From NCBI GenBank assembly GCA_020634435.1, contig JACKBS010000010.1:62001-126000 (forward strand): 64,000 nucleotides of DNA, in the 5' to 3' direction. Each line of letters starts with the position of its first letter. The first letter of the stretch is position 1. The notes below the pieces were generated by a model. It was not told the DNA's origin, made no database searches, and saw only the letters and a program-made list of their open reading frames with translations. The stretch is from Ardenticatenaceae bacterium (GTDB lineage Bacteria > Chloroflexota > Anaerolineae > Promineifilales > Promineifilaceae). Position numbers and translations under genes: made by a program. This document shows, piece after piece, positions 10,601 through 20,920 of the stretch.

Positions 10601-13600
10601 TGGACCTTGTTTCAATCCACGCCCCCGTGTGGGGAGCGACCTGACCTGTACTCTGTCCCGTACGCATCTTGATGTTTCAATCCACGCCCCCGTGTGGGGA
10701 GCGACCACGGAGCAGCAGCTTAACGAGTGGCTGAGGGGTGTTTCAATCCACGCCCCCGTGTGGGGAGCGACGCCGGTCAACGGCATCAGTGATTTGATGA
10801 TGGAAGTTTCAATCCACGCCCCCCGTGTGGGGAGCGACGACTGTCACCCGCCGATGCCTGGTTGTCCAGGGTGTTTCAATCCACGCCCCCCGTGTGGGGA
10901 GCGACATTCGATGCACCAGCATCAACCCAATATACCCTTGTTTCAATCCACGCCCCCGTGTGGGGAGCGACCCCATTGAGCCGGGCGAGTGGGAGCTGGT
11001 GGATTGTTTCAATCCACGCCCCCGTGTGGGGAGCGACGCTCCGGCCGCACCGGTGTCCCCTTGTGCGCCAGATGTTTCAATCCACGCCCCCGTGTGGGGA
11101 GCGACGCCCTGGCGCGTCTTGGCCAGGAAAATGTCTGTTTCAATCCACGCCCCCGTGTGGGGAGCGACTCTCCCGGCGGAACGGCCGTTCACTTAATAGG
11201 ATGTTTCAATCCACGCCCCCGTGTGGGAGCGACCACGGTGGGTGTTCATTAGCTGACAGCCTCAGGTTTCAATCCACGCCCCCCGTGTGGGAGCGACCCG
11301 TGTGATATGATTACCCGCGGAGGTGTTCTGTGTTTCAATCCACGCCCCCGTGTGGGGAGCGACTATATACTGCGGCTGCGCTCTCGAATAATGTTTTGTT
11401 TCAATCCACGCCCCCGTGTGAGAGCGACCGTTCCGCGTGGGCGACCTGGTTATCCAGAAGTTGTTTCAATCCACGCCCCCGTGTGGGAGCGACTGGTAAT
11501 CACAAAGCCATCTCCCACCTACAAATAGTTTCAATCCACGCCCCCGTGTGGGGAGCGACCCGCGCTGAATGTGACTTCCTTCCACGTCGTAGAAGTTTCA
11601 ATCCACGCCCCCGTGTGGGGAGCGACCCGGCAGCTACGGCACAATCGTAGCGCTGTCGGTGTTTCAATCCACGCCCCCGTGTGGGGAGCGACTTCCTGAT
11701 GGCAGTCAATGAGGTCACTAATCGATGTTTCAATCCACGCCCCCGTGTGGGGAGCGACGCTGGCAACCCTAAAAGATAGGACTGGTATCAATGTTTTCAA
11801 TCCACGCCCCCGTGTGGGGAGCGACGTTATCAAATAATAATGGCTGCAAATCGTAAATGTTTCAATCCACGCCCCCGTGTGGGGAGCGACGGGTATGTCT
11901 GTTTGGAAGTGTACGATGATTTTGTTTCAATCCACGCCCCCGTGTGGGGAGCGACCAGGCGTTGTCTGGCGGTGATGTTGATGCAACATTGTTTCAATCC
12001 ACGCCCCCGTGTGGGGAGCGACCAGTCTACGCCTTCAATGGCATCAACAATCCAAATGTTTCAATCCACGCCCCCGTGTGGGGAGCGACGTGGAAAAATG
12101 CGGAAATTCCGACGATAAAGGCGGTTTCAATCCACGCCCCCCGTGTGGGAGCGACGGCGTAGGGCTGGCGCAGCAGGAAGTCGGTAAAGTGTTTCAATCC
12201 ACGCCCCCGTGTGGGAGCGACCCAAATCCACCATCTAAGTACACCGTCTTTTGAGTTTCAATCCACGCCCCCGTGTGGGAGAGCGACAATAGCAGCACCA
12301 GCATGAAGAAATGTCAATGTTGTTTCAATCCACGCCCCCGTGTGGGGAGCGACGGGGCAGCTTGACCATTGAGGGCGCGGAGGGACTGTTTCAATCCACG
12401 CCCCCCGTGTGGGGAGCGACACCGGCAATCGTCTGGCTGTTGGTGTCGATCGTGTTTCAATCCACGCCCCCGTGTGGGGAGCGACGGTGCAAGCCCTGAG
12501 AAATGGTCTGAAATAATCGTTTCAATCCACGCCCCCGTGTGGGGAGCGACAGCCGTATTGGGTGCTGCCGCGCTTCTTCATCCCGGTTTCAATCCACGCC
12601 CCCCGTGTGGGGAGCGACGAGTGCGTCTAGGTAGGTGCGCACGGTGCGATCTGTTTCAATCCACGCCCCCGTGGGGAGCGACGCGGCCCCCTGATCCGCT
12701 TTAGATTAGATAACGGTTTCAATCCACGCCCCCGTGTGGGGAGCGACCAATGATCCGGGCCCGCATGAGTAATATACAGATGTTTTAATCCACGCCCCCG
12801 TGTGGGAGCGACCTGGCAGAAGAACGTGTTTTAAAGATAAAACTTGTTTTCAATCCACGCCCCCGTGTGGGGAGCGACCTCATGCGGCTACGGTCTCCCC
12901 CGGCTGTGGCAGGTTTCAATCCACGCCCCCGTGTGGGGAGCGACCCATAGGATGCCTCGGCGCTGGTGAACCGCTCGTGTTTCAATCCACGCCCCCGTGT
13001 GAGGAGCGACCTCGCACCATTCGGTATTCGGCGGCAGGTACTTGAGGTTTCAATCCACGCCCCCCATGTGGGGAGCGACCCCAGTTGCACAGTACCGGGG
13101 CCGTCAGCTAAAATGTTTCAATCCACGCCCCCGTGTGGGGAGCGACCTGCGTCCTTGATTGCCTTAAGTGTGTTAGTAAGTTTCAATCCACGCCCCCGTG
13201 TGGGGAGCGACAATCAAGTTTCTGGACAGTACAGGCAACATTTTGGTTTCAATCCACGCCCCCGTGTGGGGAGCGACGCCATGACGCGGGCATTTGAGAA
13301 GAGCGAGAATGTTTCAATCCACGCCCCCGTGTGGGGAGCGACCAGAGGCCTCGACGTTGGCCAGGCGCATAATGATGTTTCAATCCACGCCCCCGTGTGG
13401 GGAGCGACTCGTTCACGGTTCACGACAACAACGCTCGCGAGATGTTTCAATCCACGCCCCCCGTGTGGGGAGCGACACTTTGGCATGTCGGCACATTATC
13501 TGCACGAGGTGTTTCAATCCACGCCCCCGTGTGGGGAGCGACTTCTTGTCGTCGTTGTCGCATCAAGACTTATTGTGTTTCAATCCACGCCCCCCGTGTG

Positions 13601-15848
13601 GGAGCGACGACCGTCAGGTGATGTTGATGTTGAATTGATCGTTTTCAATCCACGCCCCCGTGTGGGGAGCGACGCCATACGCCGCCATCACTCCGGCCCT
13701 GGCAAAGTTTTCAATCCACGCCCCCGTGTGAGCGACGACGCGACCGCTTTCCTGGCCTGTGCCGCACGGTGGAGTTTTCAATCCACGCCCCGTGTGGGAG
13801 CGACCCCAGAGAAAAGCGACATAAGCAGATTTTGAAGTGTTTCAATCCACGCCCCCCGTGTGGGGAGAGCGACGTATGGTGCCAAGTGCACTACTGAATT
13901 AAAAAGTTTCAATCCACGCCCCCGTGTGGGAGCGACATTGAGTTATACTAATTAGTCAACTATTAAAAAGTTTCAATCCACGCCCCCGTGTGGAGCGACC
14001 CGTTCCAACGCGCCAGATACGGCTGCTTTGCTGTTTCAATCCACGCCCCCGTGTGGGGAGCGACCTACTGTTTTCAGATTTCTATGTCAACCAAAAGTTT
14101 CAATCCACGCCCCCGTGTGTGGAGCGACCCCGGTCGCGTTCACTCAAAGCTCGATCTCGATGTTTCAATCCACGCCCCCGTGTGGGGAGCGACAGCCAGG
14201 CAGCGCGAATGCTGGGGCTGGTATCAGGGTTTCAATCCACGCCCCCCGTGTGGGGAGCGACATGTATCTGCGTGGACTGTCGTTAAATAAATTTGTTTCA
14301 ATCCACGCCCCCGTGTGAGGAGCGACCCGAAGATGGGGCCGTAGTGGTCTGCGGATTTAAGTTTCAATCCACGCCCCCGTGTGGGAGCGACCCATCCTAT
14401 AAGCGCATGTGCATCACGATCTTGAAGTTTCAATCCACGCCCCCCGTGTGGGGAGCGACGGGCGCGTGGCACGCACAGCGTGGATTTGATGGTGTTTCAA
14501 TCCACGCCCCCCGTGTGGGGAGCGACTCTAGCGGTGCAGTCCACCGTGGCCAATGCAATCGTGTTTCAATCCACGCCCCCGTGTGGGGAGCGACACATCA
14601 GGCGATTTTTCCAAGCCTGTTAGGAGAGTTTCAATCCACGCCCCCGTGTGGGGAGCGACCTCTCAGATGGTCAACTATAAACAAATCATGGGTGTTTCAA
14701 TCCACGCCCCCGTGTGGGGAGCGACAGGGAGGCATCGAGCGGAGAGGCTAAACGAGCGGTTTCAATCCACGCCCCCGTGTGGGGGGCGACCTTCGAGGAT
14801 TGACGCGCGCAATGACATTGAGAGGTTTCAATCCACGCCCCCGTGTGGGGCGACGGCTGTGCTGGGTGGTGCTGCTGACAACTTCGTGTTTCAATCCACG
14901 CCCCCCGTGTGGGGAGCGACTTTGTGCCTACCTCAACCGACGGGGCCAGTTGAGTGTTTCAATCCACGCCCCCGTGTGGAGAGCGACCATACTGCCGGTT
15001 GCTTCCTCGGCTTCATTGGCGTTTCAATCCACGCCCCCGTGTGGGGAGCGACGTGACGATCAGCGGCACGGTTAATGTGTTTATTGTTTCAATCCACGCC
15101 CCCCGTGTGGGGAGCGACGGTTCTATGCCTGTTCATGGGTTTGGAGCGAGTTGTTTCAATCCACGCCCCCGTGTGGGGAGCGACTTGACCCAGACGATTT
15201 ATACACCGTCGAATTTTGGTTTCAATCCACGCCCCCGTGTGGGGAGCGACTCCCCAGCGTGTCTACCGAGGCACACTGCCCAGTAAGTTTCAATCCACGC
15301 CCCGTGTGAGGCGACTGGGCTCGGCCGCAGCACACGCGGCCAACAATAGTTTCAATCCACGCCCCCGTGTGGGAGCGACACCGTCGCTGTCATGACCGGT
15401 TGCCTCAGCAATGTTTCAATCCACGCCCCCCGTGTGGGAGCGACTGACCTGATTGCCGAGCCCATCCCCGACAGCGTGTTTTCAATCCACGCCCCCGTGT
15501 GGGGAGCGACGCAATCATCATCATTTTATAAGGAGCCAGACATGTTTCAATCCACGCCCCCCGTGTGAGGGCGACCCACCTCGCCGTCCTCCACAAACAT
15601 GGCCAAACAGTTTCAATCCACGCCCCCCGTGTGGGGAGCGACCGTGACCTACTACTGCAAACCGGTTGAACTTATGCACGTGTTTCAATCCACGCCCCCC
15701 GTGTGGGGAGCGACCATTTGCCAGCCTGACCATCGTCACCGAAGTCGAGTTTCAATCCACGCCCCCCGTGTGGGGAGCGACAAATGAGGTCCAACAGCTT
15801 GGTTTGCTGTTCAAGGTTTCAATCCACGCCCCCCGTGTGGGGAGCGAC
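7639..15848 (-). CRISPR. Type I-C CRISPR array, about 125 repeats
   Basis: I count about 125 repeats and 124 spacers; the mean period is 66 bp and spacers are about 33-36 nt. On the plus strand the repeat begins GTTTCAATCCACG, has a run of C's, GTGTGGGG and ends AGCGAC. Its reverse complement starts GTCGCTCCCC and ends GTGGATTGAAAC, the form typical of type I-C. So the array is transcribed leftwards, in line with the cas operon, and new spacers enter at the right end. Two main repeat lengths occur: 33 nt with six C's (the first five and last five repeats, and scattered copies) and 32 nt with five C's (most of the interior). Shorter variants also occur, for example near 9689, 12653, 13710 and 15288. 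One spacer is present twice. The stem is CGCTCCCC paired with the G-run and CG. Confidence 0.98.
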
Positions 15849-15960
15849 CGCAATATATGGCACTTTTATAGGCCACCACTGCTCTATATAGCTAATTGAG
15901 AGAGTTTGACGCTTGAATTTATCACATTTTTTGCCTTTTATTCACTTTTTAACGTGCAAA
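15849..15960 (-). promoter_or_regulatory. CRISPR leader region
   Basis: This AT-rich, repeat-free stretch lies between the last repeat and the hairpin after cas2. It is at the end where the canonical repeat orientation puts the leader. A leftward -10-like TATATA lies near 15883-15889. It should drive pre-crRNA transcription and direct spacer integration. No gene is present. Confidence 0.75.
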
Positions 15961-16009
15961 ATTCTGCGAACCCTTCCCCCATTGCATGTTCACTTGGGGT
16001 TCGCAGAAT
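15961..16009 (-). terminator. Hairpin at the cas2 stop codon
   Basis: ATTCTGCGAACCC (15961-15973) and GGGTTCGCAGAAT (15997-16009) form a perfect 13-bp stem with a 23-nt loop, overlapping the cas2 stop. Read leftwards it is followed by a short T run (TTTTG). It probably ends the cas transcript before the leader. Confidence 0.6.
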
Positions 16010-16299
16010 CAGGTAATCAGGGTACCTTCCAGATTAAGAGATGGCTTTGCGCCAACGTGTTGGACACGCGTTTGCCACTTATCACCCAGGTAATAATAAC
16101 GTAAACTATCCTTCTCTGGATCAATCTGTTTTTCCAGGAGTGCCTGGAGGTGCTTTAGGCGTGCCGGGTCAATAATACATTCAAACACCGAATTCTGGAC
16201 ACGCTGGCCATAGTTTTCACACTGTTTGGCCACTTTGCGCAGACGTTTCTTGCCAGCGTTGGTTTGTGTGTTTACGTCATAGGTGATCAAAACCATCAT
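16009..16299 (-). CDS. cas2: Cas2
   Basis: Cas2 is the dimeric scaffold that joins two Cas1 dimers in spacer integration. The protein has 96 residues, normal for type I-C Cas2. The N-terminal beta-strand MMVLITYDVNT carries the conserved aspartate; the ferredoxin-like fold continues through RLRKVAKQCENYGQRVQNSVFE. The ATG at 16299 follows AAGGAG by 7 nt. It is the last gene of the operon, starting about 25 bp after cas1, and its stop lies in the stem of the hairpin before the leader. Confidence 0.96.
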   Translation of the reverse strand: MMVLITYDVNTQTNAGKKRLRKVAKQCENYGQRVQNSVFECIIDPARLKHLQALLEKQIDPEKDSLRYYYLGDKWQTRVQHVGAKPSLNLEGTLIT

Positions 16300-16323
16300 G
16301 GCATAGCTCCTTTTCCACCGGTT

Positions 16324-17355
16324 TCAGTTCCAGAAGAACGGTGGGTAACCGTCCAGGTCGCCGCGCAAATAGCGGGCTAATAACAGAGCCTGGACGTAGG
16401 GAATCAGCCCAAAAGGAATACGTTCCTTGAGATAGGGGTGAAGGATTTGCTCCTTTTTGCGCTCCTGCCAGGCAGTTAACACGGTTTTGCGCGTCTCATC
16501 ATCCATGAGAACGCCGCCACTCTCTTTTTGGGTAAAGCCTTTACCCGTAATTTGTTTGCGATTGATCAGCGACAGGGCCAGACGGTCGGCAAAGACCGGC
16601 CGCAGTTCCTCCATTAAGTCTAGGGCCAGTGACGGCCGTCCCGGACGGTCCCGGTGCAGAAAGCCTACATAGGGATCCAGTCCCACTGTTTCCAGCGCTG
16701 AAGTTGCTTCATTGACGAGCAGCGTGTACAGGAACGAAAGTAGGGAATTCAGGTTATCTAATGGCGGACGGCGGGAGCGGCCGTTAAACGGGAAGTCTTC
16801 ACGCCCCTGTAGGATCAACTGGTCAAAGACGCCAAAGTAAGTTTTGGCGGCGCTACCCTCGAACCCCATCAGTTCGGCCGTTGATTTACAAGCGGTGATG
16901 GTCGGCAGCATTTCCTTGAGCGCAGCAGAAGCGTGGCGCAACGCATAAACGTCTACCAACATGGCGTGATCGCGCAGAGCACGCTCCAGCACTTTACGGG
17001 CATTGGCAATTTTTCCCAGAAGGAATGCGGCGGCAACTGCAACTCTTTCGTCCTCACGTTCTGATACGGCATATTGTTTTTTCCGCAGCAGCACGTTGCC
17101 TTGCACTTTGCCGGAAACACGGGCCTGGAAACGGCCGTTTGGCGTCAGAAAGCATAAACCAACATTACGGTCAGCACAGGCGCCCATCAAAGCCGGGCTG
17201 GCCCCCTGGTAGCTGAAACAGACGATATTTTCCAGATTGTGGAGGGGCAGGCGCATCGCGACCTGTTCCTCCTTTCTGACAACTACGTTTTCTCCATCGA
17301 GGGAGAGGTAAGCTTCGGGTATCGTCACGTACAATACATTGGCGAGTTTTTTCAT
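16324..17355 (-). CDS. cas1: Cas1 integrase, type I-C
   Basis: Cas1 is the metal-dependent integrase that inserts new spacers at the leader end. The protein has 343 residues, the usual length. Active-site residues are visible: Glu166 in GFEGSAAK, His234 in GFLHRDRPG and Glu249/250 in DLMEELRP. The N-terminal beta domain (LYVTIPEAYL) and the helical catalytic domain are intact. The start at 17355 (MKKLANVL) is the natural family start, though the upstream Shine-Dalgarno is weak. It lies 45 bp downstream of cas4 and 25 bp upstream of cas2, so the adaptation genes form one block. Confidence 0.97.
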   Translation of the reverse strand: MKKLANVLYVTIPEAYLSLDGENVVVRKEEQVAMRLPLHNLENIVCFSYQGASPALMGACADRNVGLCFLTPNGRFQARVSGKVQGNVLLRKKQYAVSEREDERVAVAAAFLLGKIANARKVLERALRDHAMLVDVYALRHASAALKEMLPTITACKSTAELMGFEGSAAKTYFGVFDQLILQGREDFPFNGRSRRPPLDNLNSLLSFLYTLLVNEATSALETVGLDPYVGFLHRDRPGRPSLALDLMEELRPVFADRLALSLINRKQITGKGFTQKESGGVLMDDETRKTVLTAWQERKKEQILHPYLKERIPFGLIPYVQALLLARYLRGDLDGYPPFFWN

Positions 17356-17400
17356 GATAGTTCAACTTTTTGCCCGGCACGCTTAATGGTGTACATACAC

Positions 17401-18069
17401 TTAGGCACCCTCAATCTGCTGCTGGATATAGTTTGAAGCAGGAATAACCTTCTCTTGTAAGTGGGGCAGGCAAACATCGGCCAGAGAACAGGAACGGCAG
17501 CCCTTAAACGGTTTAACACGAGGGGTGTACCCTCGTTTGAAGTAGCCGTGCATCTCCTGGGCTGCCTGGCGCACCAGGTCGCGCAATGCCTGGGTTAAGG
17601 GCACAGCGACACGGCGGCGCGTCTGGCCATAATAGAGATAGCCGGTAGGGATGGCCGTGGCCAACATTTCTTCCAGGCACATGGCCTGGGCGCACAACTG
17701 AGCTTCGTCACTGGATTCTAATTTAGGCTTGCCGCGTTTATATTCCACAGGGGCGGGCTGGAATAAGCCAACCCGCCCCGGCAGTTTGACGCCCTCTGTG
17801 GCTTCGGTGAGTTCAACCACGTCACACACGCCCGACAAGCCCAACTGGTAGGAGGCGACCGGCACGGCGCGGGCCAGGATGATACCTTTGCGCGTTTCCG
17901 TAAAGTAGGGATCGTCCACGCGCTTGTGCAAAATCCGGCCTTCGGCCGTCAGCACGTTCTCCTGCCATTGGCGTTCGACGTGGATAAGCGCCCACTGTCG
18001 GCGGCAAAACAGGAAGTGCTGGAGGCCGGAGAGCGGCAGCAGTTCATCGGCCGTGGATTCGGTGGTCAT
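17401..18069 (-). CDS. cas4: Cas4 nuclease
   Basis: Cas4 is an iron-sulfur RecB-family nuclease that trims prespacers and fixes PAM choice and orientation. The protein has 222 residues. The four cluster cysteines are Cys22 (FCRRQW), Cys191, Cys194 and Cys200 (GCRSCSLADVC). Nuclease residues are His48, Asp83 (GVCDVVEL), Glu109 and Lys111 (PVEYKRGK). Its ATG overlaps the cas7 stop by 4 nt (ATGA), indicating translational coupling. Everything expected of a working Cas4 is present. Confidence 0.96.
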   Translation of the reverse strand: MTTESTADELLPLSGLQHFLFCRRQWALIHVERQWQENVLTAEGRILHKRVDDPYFTETRKGIILARAVPVASYQLGLSGVCDVVELTEATEGVKLPGRVGLFQPAPVEYKRGKPKLESSDEAQLCAQAMCLEEMLATAIPTGYLYYGQTRRRVAVPLTQALRDLVRQAAQEMHGYFKRGYTPRVKPFKGCRSCSLADVCLPHLQEKVIPASNYIQQQIEGA

Positions 18070-18926
18070 TCGCCTTCGATAACCTCACATTTAAGATCGG
18101 GTAATTCGGCTAACTGGATGTCGTAATCTTCAATGCTTTTTGGATCATCCGATGCAGGTTCCACCTTGAGCAGACGATGAACTTTTGCGGAAGAATACTG
18201 ACCATTAGGGCTGTTATGTTCCCACCAGAAAAGCTTGTACACTTCCATACTTCCTTCCGGGCGAGCGGAAGAAGCATCGTTGCGGAAGAGGGTGCTCAAG
18301 GCTTCTTTGATGGCCTGAGCATCGTCGTCGGAAAAGCCGGTTTTGGTTGACAGTTGCGGATTCATACTGCCGTAAAACACGTAAACGCCGTGGTCAACGC
18401 GGTGCTTCATGCCCATTGTGTCGGAGGATTTTTTCTGGCCGTCACCCTCACCGCTGACGCTTTTGGTAATTTGAATACTGGAGGAACGATCCAACACAGG
18501 GGCAACTGAAAACGCGGGATGCACGGAAACCGGGCCGCGCACGCCAACGGAAACTCCGGCGGCACCACCGCTCCCGCCACTGTAGGCAAAAACCTGACCA
18601 AAAGCACGGACATCCAGCCATTTTTCGCACGCCGCCTTGTAAGCTTTGTCGTTATCTTTCCAAACATCCTTGCTGAGTTCTCCCTCGGCTCGTTTTCTGA
18701 GGCTGGGGTAATCATCTATTTTGTTGTCATCCGACTGGACAAAGATAGAATGGCTTTTTTGCATCAGGCGGTTGCGAATTTTGCGTTTGATCGCCACATC
18801 GGAAATTTCGCCGTAACCATTGTAATCAACGCGAGGGCGGTTGCCGTTGAGCGGGTCACCATTGGGATTGGCGTGTTTAACACCGATTATTACTGCAAAG
18901 TCAACTTTATTGGTGAGAGTCGTCAT
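18066..18926 (-). CDS. cas7: Cas7 (Csd2), type I-C backbone subunit
   Basis: Cas7c polymerises along the crRNA to form the Cascade backbone. The 286-residue sequence opens with the family signature VDFAVIIGVKHANPNGDPLN and continues with DVAIKRKIRNRLM. A glycine-rich segment near residues 115-130 (YSGGSGGAAGV) and MGMKHRVDHGVYVF are also typical of Csd2. It lies 31 bp after cas8c with a GGAG-type site before the ATG (18926), and overlaps cas4 by 4 nt. Confidence 0.97.
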   Translation of the reverse strand: MTTLTNKVDFAVIIGVKHANPNGDPLNGNRPRVDYNGYGEISDVAIKRKIRNRLMQKSHSIFVQSDDNKIDDYPSLRKRAEGELSKDVWKDNDKAYKAACEKWLDVRAFGQVFAYSGGSGGAAGVSVGVRGPVSVHPAFSVAPVLDRSSSIQITKSVSGEGDGQKKSSDTMGMKHRVDHGVYVFYGSMNPQLSTKTGFSDDDAQAIKEALSTLFRNDASSARPEGSMEVYKLFWWEHNSPNGQYSSAKVHRLLKVEPASDDPKSIEDYDIQLAELPDLKCEVIEGE

Positions 18927-18957
18927 TTTTTGATCTCCTTAGAATTGGTTTGTGTGA

Positions 18958-19350
18958 TTAGTTTTCAATGTTTTCTTGGTTTTCATCTTGCTGTTGGCTA
19001 TCCTGGGGACGAAGGAACTCGCGCTGGCTATGATAGCCTAATAAAAATTCTCCACTTAGCGGTTTGTCATTAGTAAAATCATCAGGATCAAACAGGGCCA
19101 TCACCTCGTCAATCATCCATTGACGTTTTTTAGATTTGCCGCCGAGCCTTGCTTTGTACGGCGTGAGGGCCAATTCAATGGTTCGCCAAGTGCTAAAAGG
19201 CCGTTCGGCAAAGCGCTGCATTAAACGGGCAGCGTTGGTTTGGCGGCCTTCATTAGCCTCATTTAGGGCCCATTCTTCTAAACTGTCGGCCAGAGCCAGC
19301 AGTCGGCCATAAAGATAATCTCGTGTGGTTCTGGTTGGTTCAAGCGACAT
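18958..19350 (-). CDS. cas11c: Cas11c, internal start within cas8c
   Basis: Inside cas8c, in the same frame, the ATG at 19350 (MSLEPTRTTRDYLYG) is preceded by AAGGAG (plus-strand CTCCTT at 19360-19365) at an ideal 9-nt spacing. Translation from here gives a 130-residue helical protein. Known: in type I-C systems the small subunit Cas11 is produced by internal translation of cas8c and is about this size. The strong internal site and the exact size make this a confident prediction; no separate small-subunit gene exists in the operon. Confidence 0.8.
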   Translation of the reverse strand: MSLEPTRTTRDYLYGRLLALADSLEEWALNEANEGRQTNAARLMQRFAERPFSTWRTIELALTPYKARLGGKSKKRQWMIDEVMALFDPDDFTNDKPLSGEFLLGYHSQREFLRPQDSQQQDENQENIEN

Positions 19351-20919
19351 ACTGTAGTTCTCCTTTTCATTATTTTTTTTATAAAGCGCACAAGCAATGC
19401 TCAACGTTTTTCGCCATTGCCAATCTTCTAATGCAACTCGATTGGACGCTTTTCTGACAGTTGAGACAACAATATCTTTTGGAATGGGTTGACCGTCTAT
19501 GATGCAGGGCAAAATGCGTTCAACCGTGGATTTGCGAGCTTCTTCGCTTACTTCAAGTTTTCCATTTCTGTTTGTGGCATACGCGGCTTCAGCGATGTCT
19601 TTGGGAGCAGGCGCTCCGACAAACGGGGGATAAATGTATTTGGTTTTTCCGGTTTCTCTGTCCACAATTTCATTGGCGCGATAACGGTGTAGCCAGGTAC
19701 AGGTTTCGTGCCAATGGTCAAGACGTTGTAGAAAATCAGAGCCGTTCAACTCGCGGTAGTAAGTGATTGCCAAACGTCCAGGTGTTGCTGAATCCAAGCC
19801 CATGACAACAACATCTGTGGTAGCGTCTATCTTTTGGCTATATCCAGCAATTTTCTTTTTAAGTTTTATTGCTAAATCTTGCCGAATATCTACTGGTGAT
19901 GGTTCATCGCTAACAAGGTCACTTTCATCGAGAAAGGCGGTAGGGTCGTCTGTGGGCTGCGGAAGTTCAGCCCCAGACGTTGCCCAGGCCACAATTGCCT
20001 GGTCATCTTTCCGGTACCCCTGCCGGCTGATAAGCCACAAAAGCGCGTAGTGTGCTTTCTGCGATACTTCAAGGCTGACATTACAGGCTTGAGCATCCGT
20101 CAAAAATCGCCCTCTAAACGTAAAGCCGCTGGTGTCGTTGGATGAAATCAGCTTTGCGCCATCGCCTTCTCGCCGTAAGTATTTGGGATGATTGGCGGTT
20201 AAGACACTCGTTTTGCCGGTTACATAGCAAAAAGGTTCTTTGGTCTTGTCTGAAAGATAAAAATTCATCCAGCTATCCCACAATGTTTTATCTTTCCATA
20301 TTTCAGATTCAGGATCGCCCGGAATTTCAACAACCCAGCGAACAAAGGCTTGTTCCTGATCATTTATTACCGAAAAAATATCAGCGGTATCTTTTTCCCT
20401 CTGAACCTCCTTTTTGGCTAAGAACTTCCCATCATCTCCAACCAGGACTATTTTTTGCTTCGCCAAATCTTGCACAACGGTTTTTTTCTCGACGTACTTT
20501 AATACCGCTTCTGCTTTTGGGTGTGAAAATTCTGATTGACACCAACTCTTTAGCATTTCTACAAAACTGCGATAAGGTTCTTCAACCTCTTTGGCAAAGC
20601 CGGAGGTTACAGAGCCGCCAAAATCTCTAAAATCGCCCGCAATGTATTGGAGTTTGTCACAAAGCGGATGATTAGCCGGTTTGCTTCCGGCCCGGCTGGC
20701 TGAACTTTCAGTGCTGGGGACAATAGTGCTTGCTTCTCTCTTATCTGTTATCAGCCTGGCCCTGAGAAAATTACCAGCTCCATCAATCGCAATTTCTATC
20801 TGGGCCTGCGTGGTAATATGGCAAATGGGAAGCAAGGGCCGTTCTTTTTCATTGTTGGAGTAGCCAATCTGCCCCTCACAGTTGTTGTAAGTCTCATACA
20901 GCTTTTGCATCCAACTCAT
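18958..20919 (-). CDS. cas8c: Cas8c (Csd1), large Cascade subunit
   Basis: This is the large subunit of type I-C Cascade, which recognises the PAM and positions Cas3. The start at 20919 (MSWMQKLYETYN) is chosen over one ten codons upstream. It follows AGGAG by about 9 nt, is one base from the cas5 stop, and matches the usual Csd1 N-terminus. The length is 653 residues. Typical Csd1 segments include RPLLPICHITTQAQIEI near the N-terminus and MGLDSATPGRLAITYYREL in the middle. The C-terminal 130 residues are also made as a separate Cas11c from an internal start (see the entry ending at 19350). Confidence 0.95.
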   Translation of the reverse strand: MSWMQKLYETYNNCEGQIGYSNNEKERPLLPICHITTQAQIEIAIDGAGNFLRARLITDKREASTIVPSTESSASRAGSKPANHPLCDKLQYIAGDFRDFGGSVTSGFAKEVEEPYRSFVEMLKSWCQSEFSHPKAEAVLKYVEKKTVVQDLAKQKIVLVGDDGKFLAKKEVQREKDTADIFSVINDQEQAFVRWVVEIPGDPESEIWKDKTLWDSWMNFYLSDKTKEPFCYVTGKTSVLTANHPKYLRREGDGAKLISSNDTSGFTFRGRFLTDAQACNVSLEVSQKAHYALLWLISRQGYRKDDQAIVAWATSGAELPQPTDDPTAFLDESDLVSDEPSPVDIRQDLAIKLKKKIAGYSQKIDATTDVVVMGLDSATPGRLAITYYRELNGSDFLQRLDHWHETCTWLHRYRANEIVDRETGKTKYIYPPFVGAPAPKDIAEAAYATNRNGKLEVSEEARKSTVERILPCIIDGQPIPKDIVVSTVRKASNRVALEDWQWRKTLSIACALYKKNNEKENYSMSLEPTRTTRDYLYGRLLALADSLEEWALNEANEGRQTNAARLMQRFAERPFSTWRTIELALTPYKARLGGKSKKRQWMIDEVMALFDPDDFTNDKPLSGEFLLGYHSQREFLRPQDSQQQDENQENIEN

Positions 20920-20920
20920 C

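Noticed and set aside
7629..15899. Many ORFs of 60-290 codons across the array, with recurring FQSTPPCGER or SIHAPVWGAT
   Set aside because: They are translations of the CRISPR repeats and spacers in various frames, with no ribosome sites or domains.
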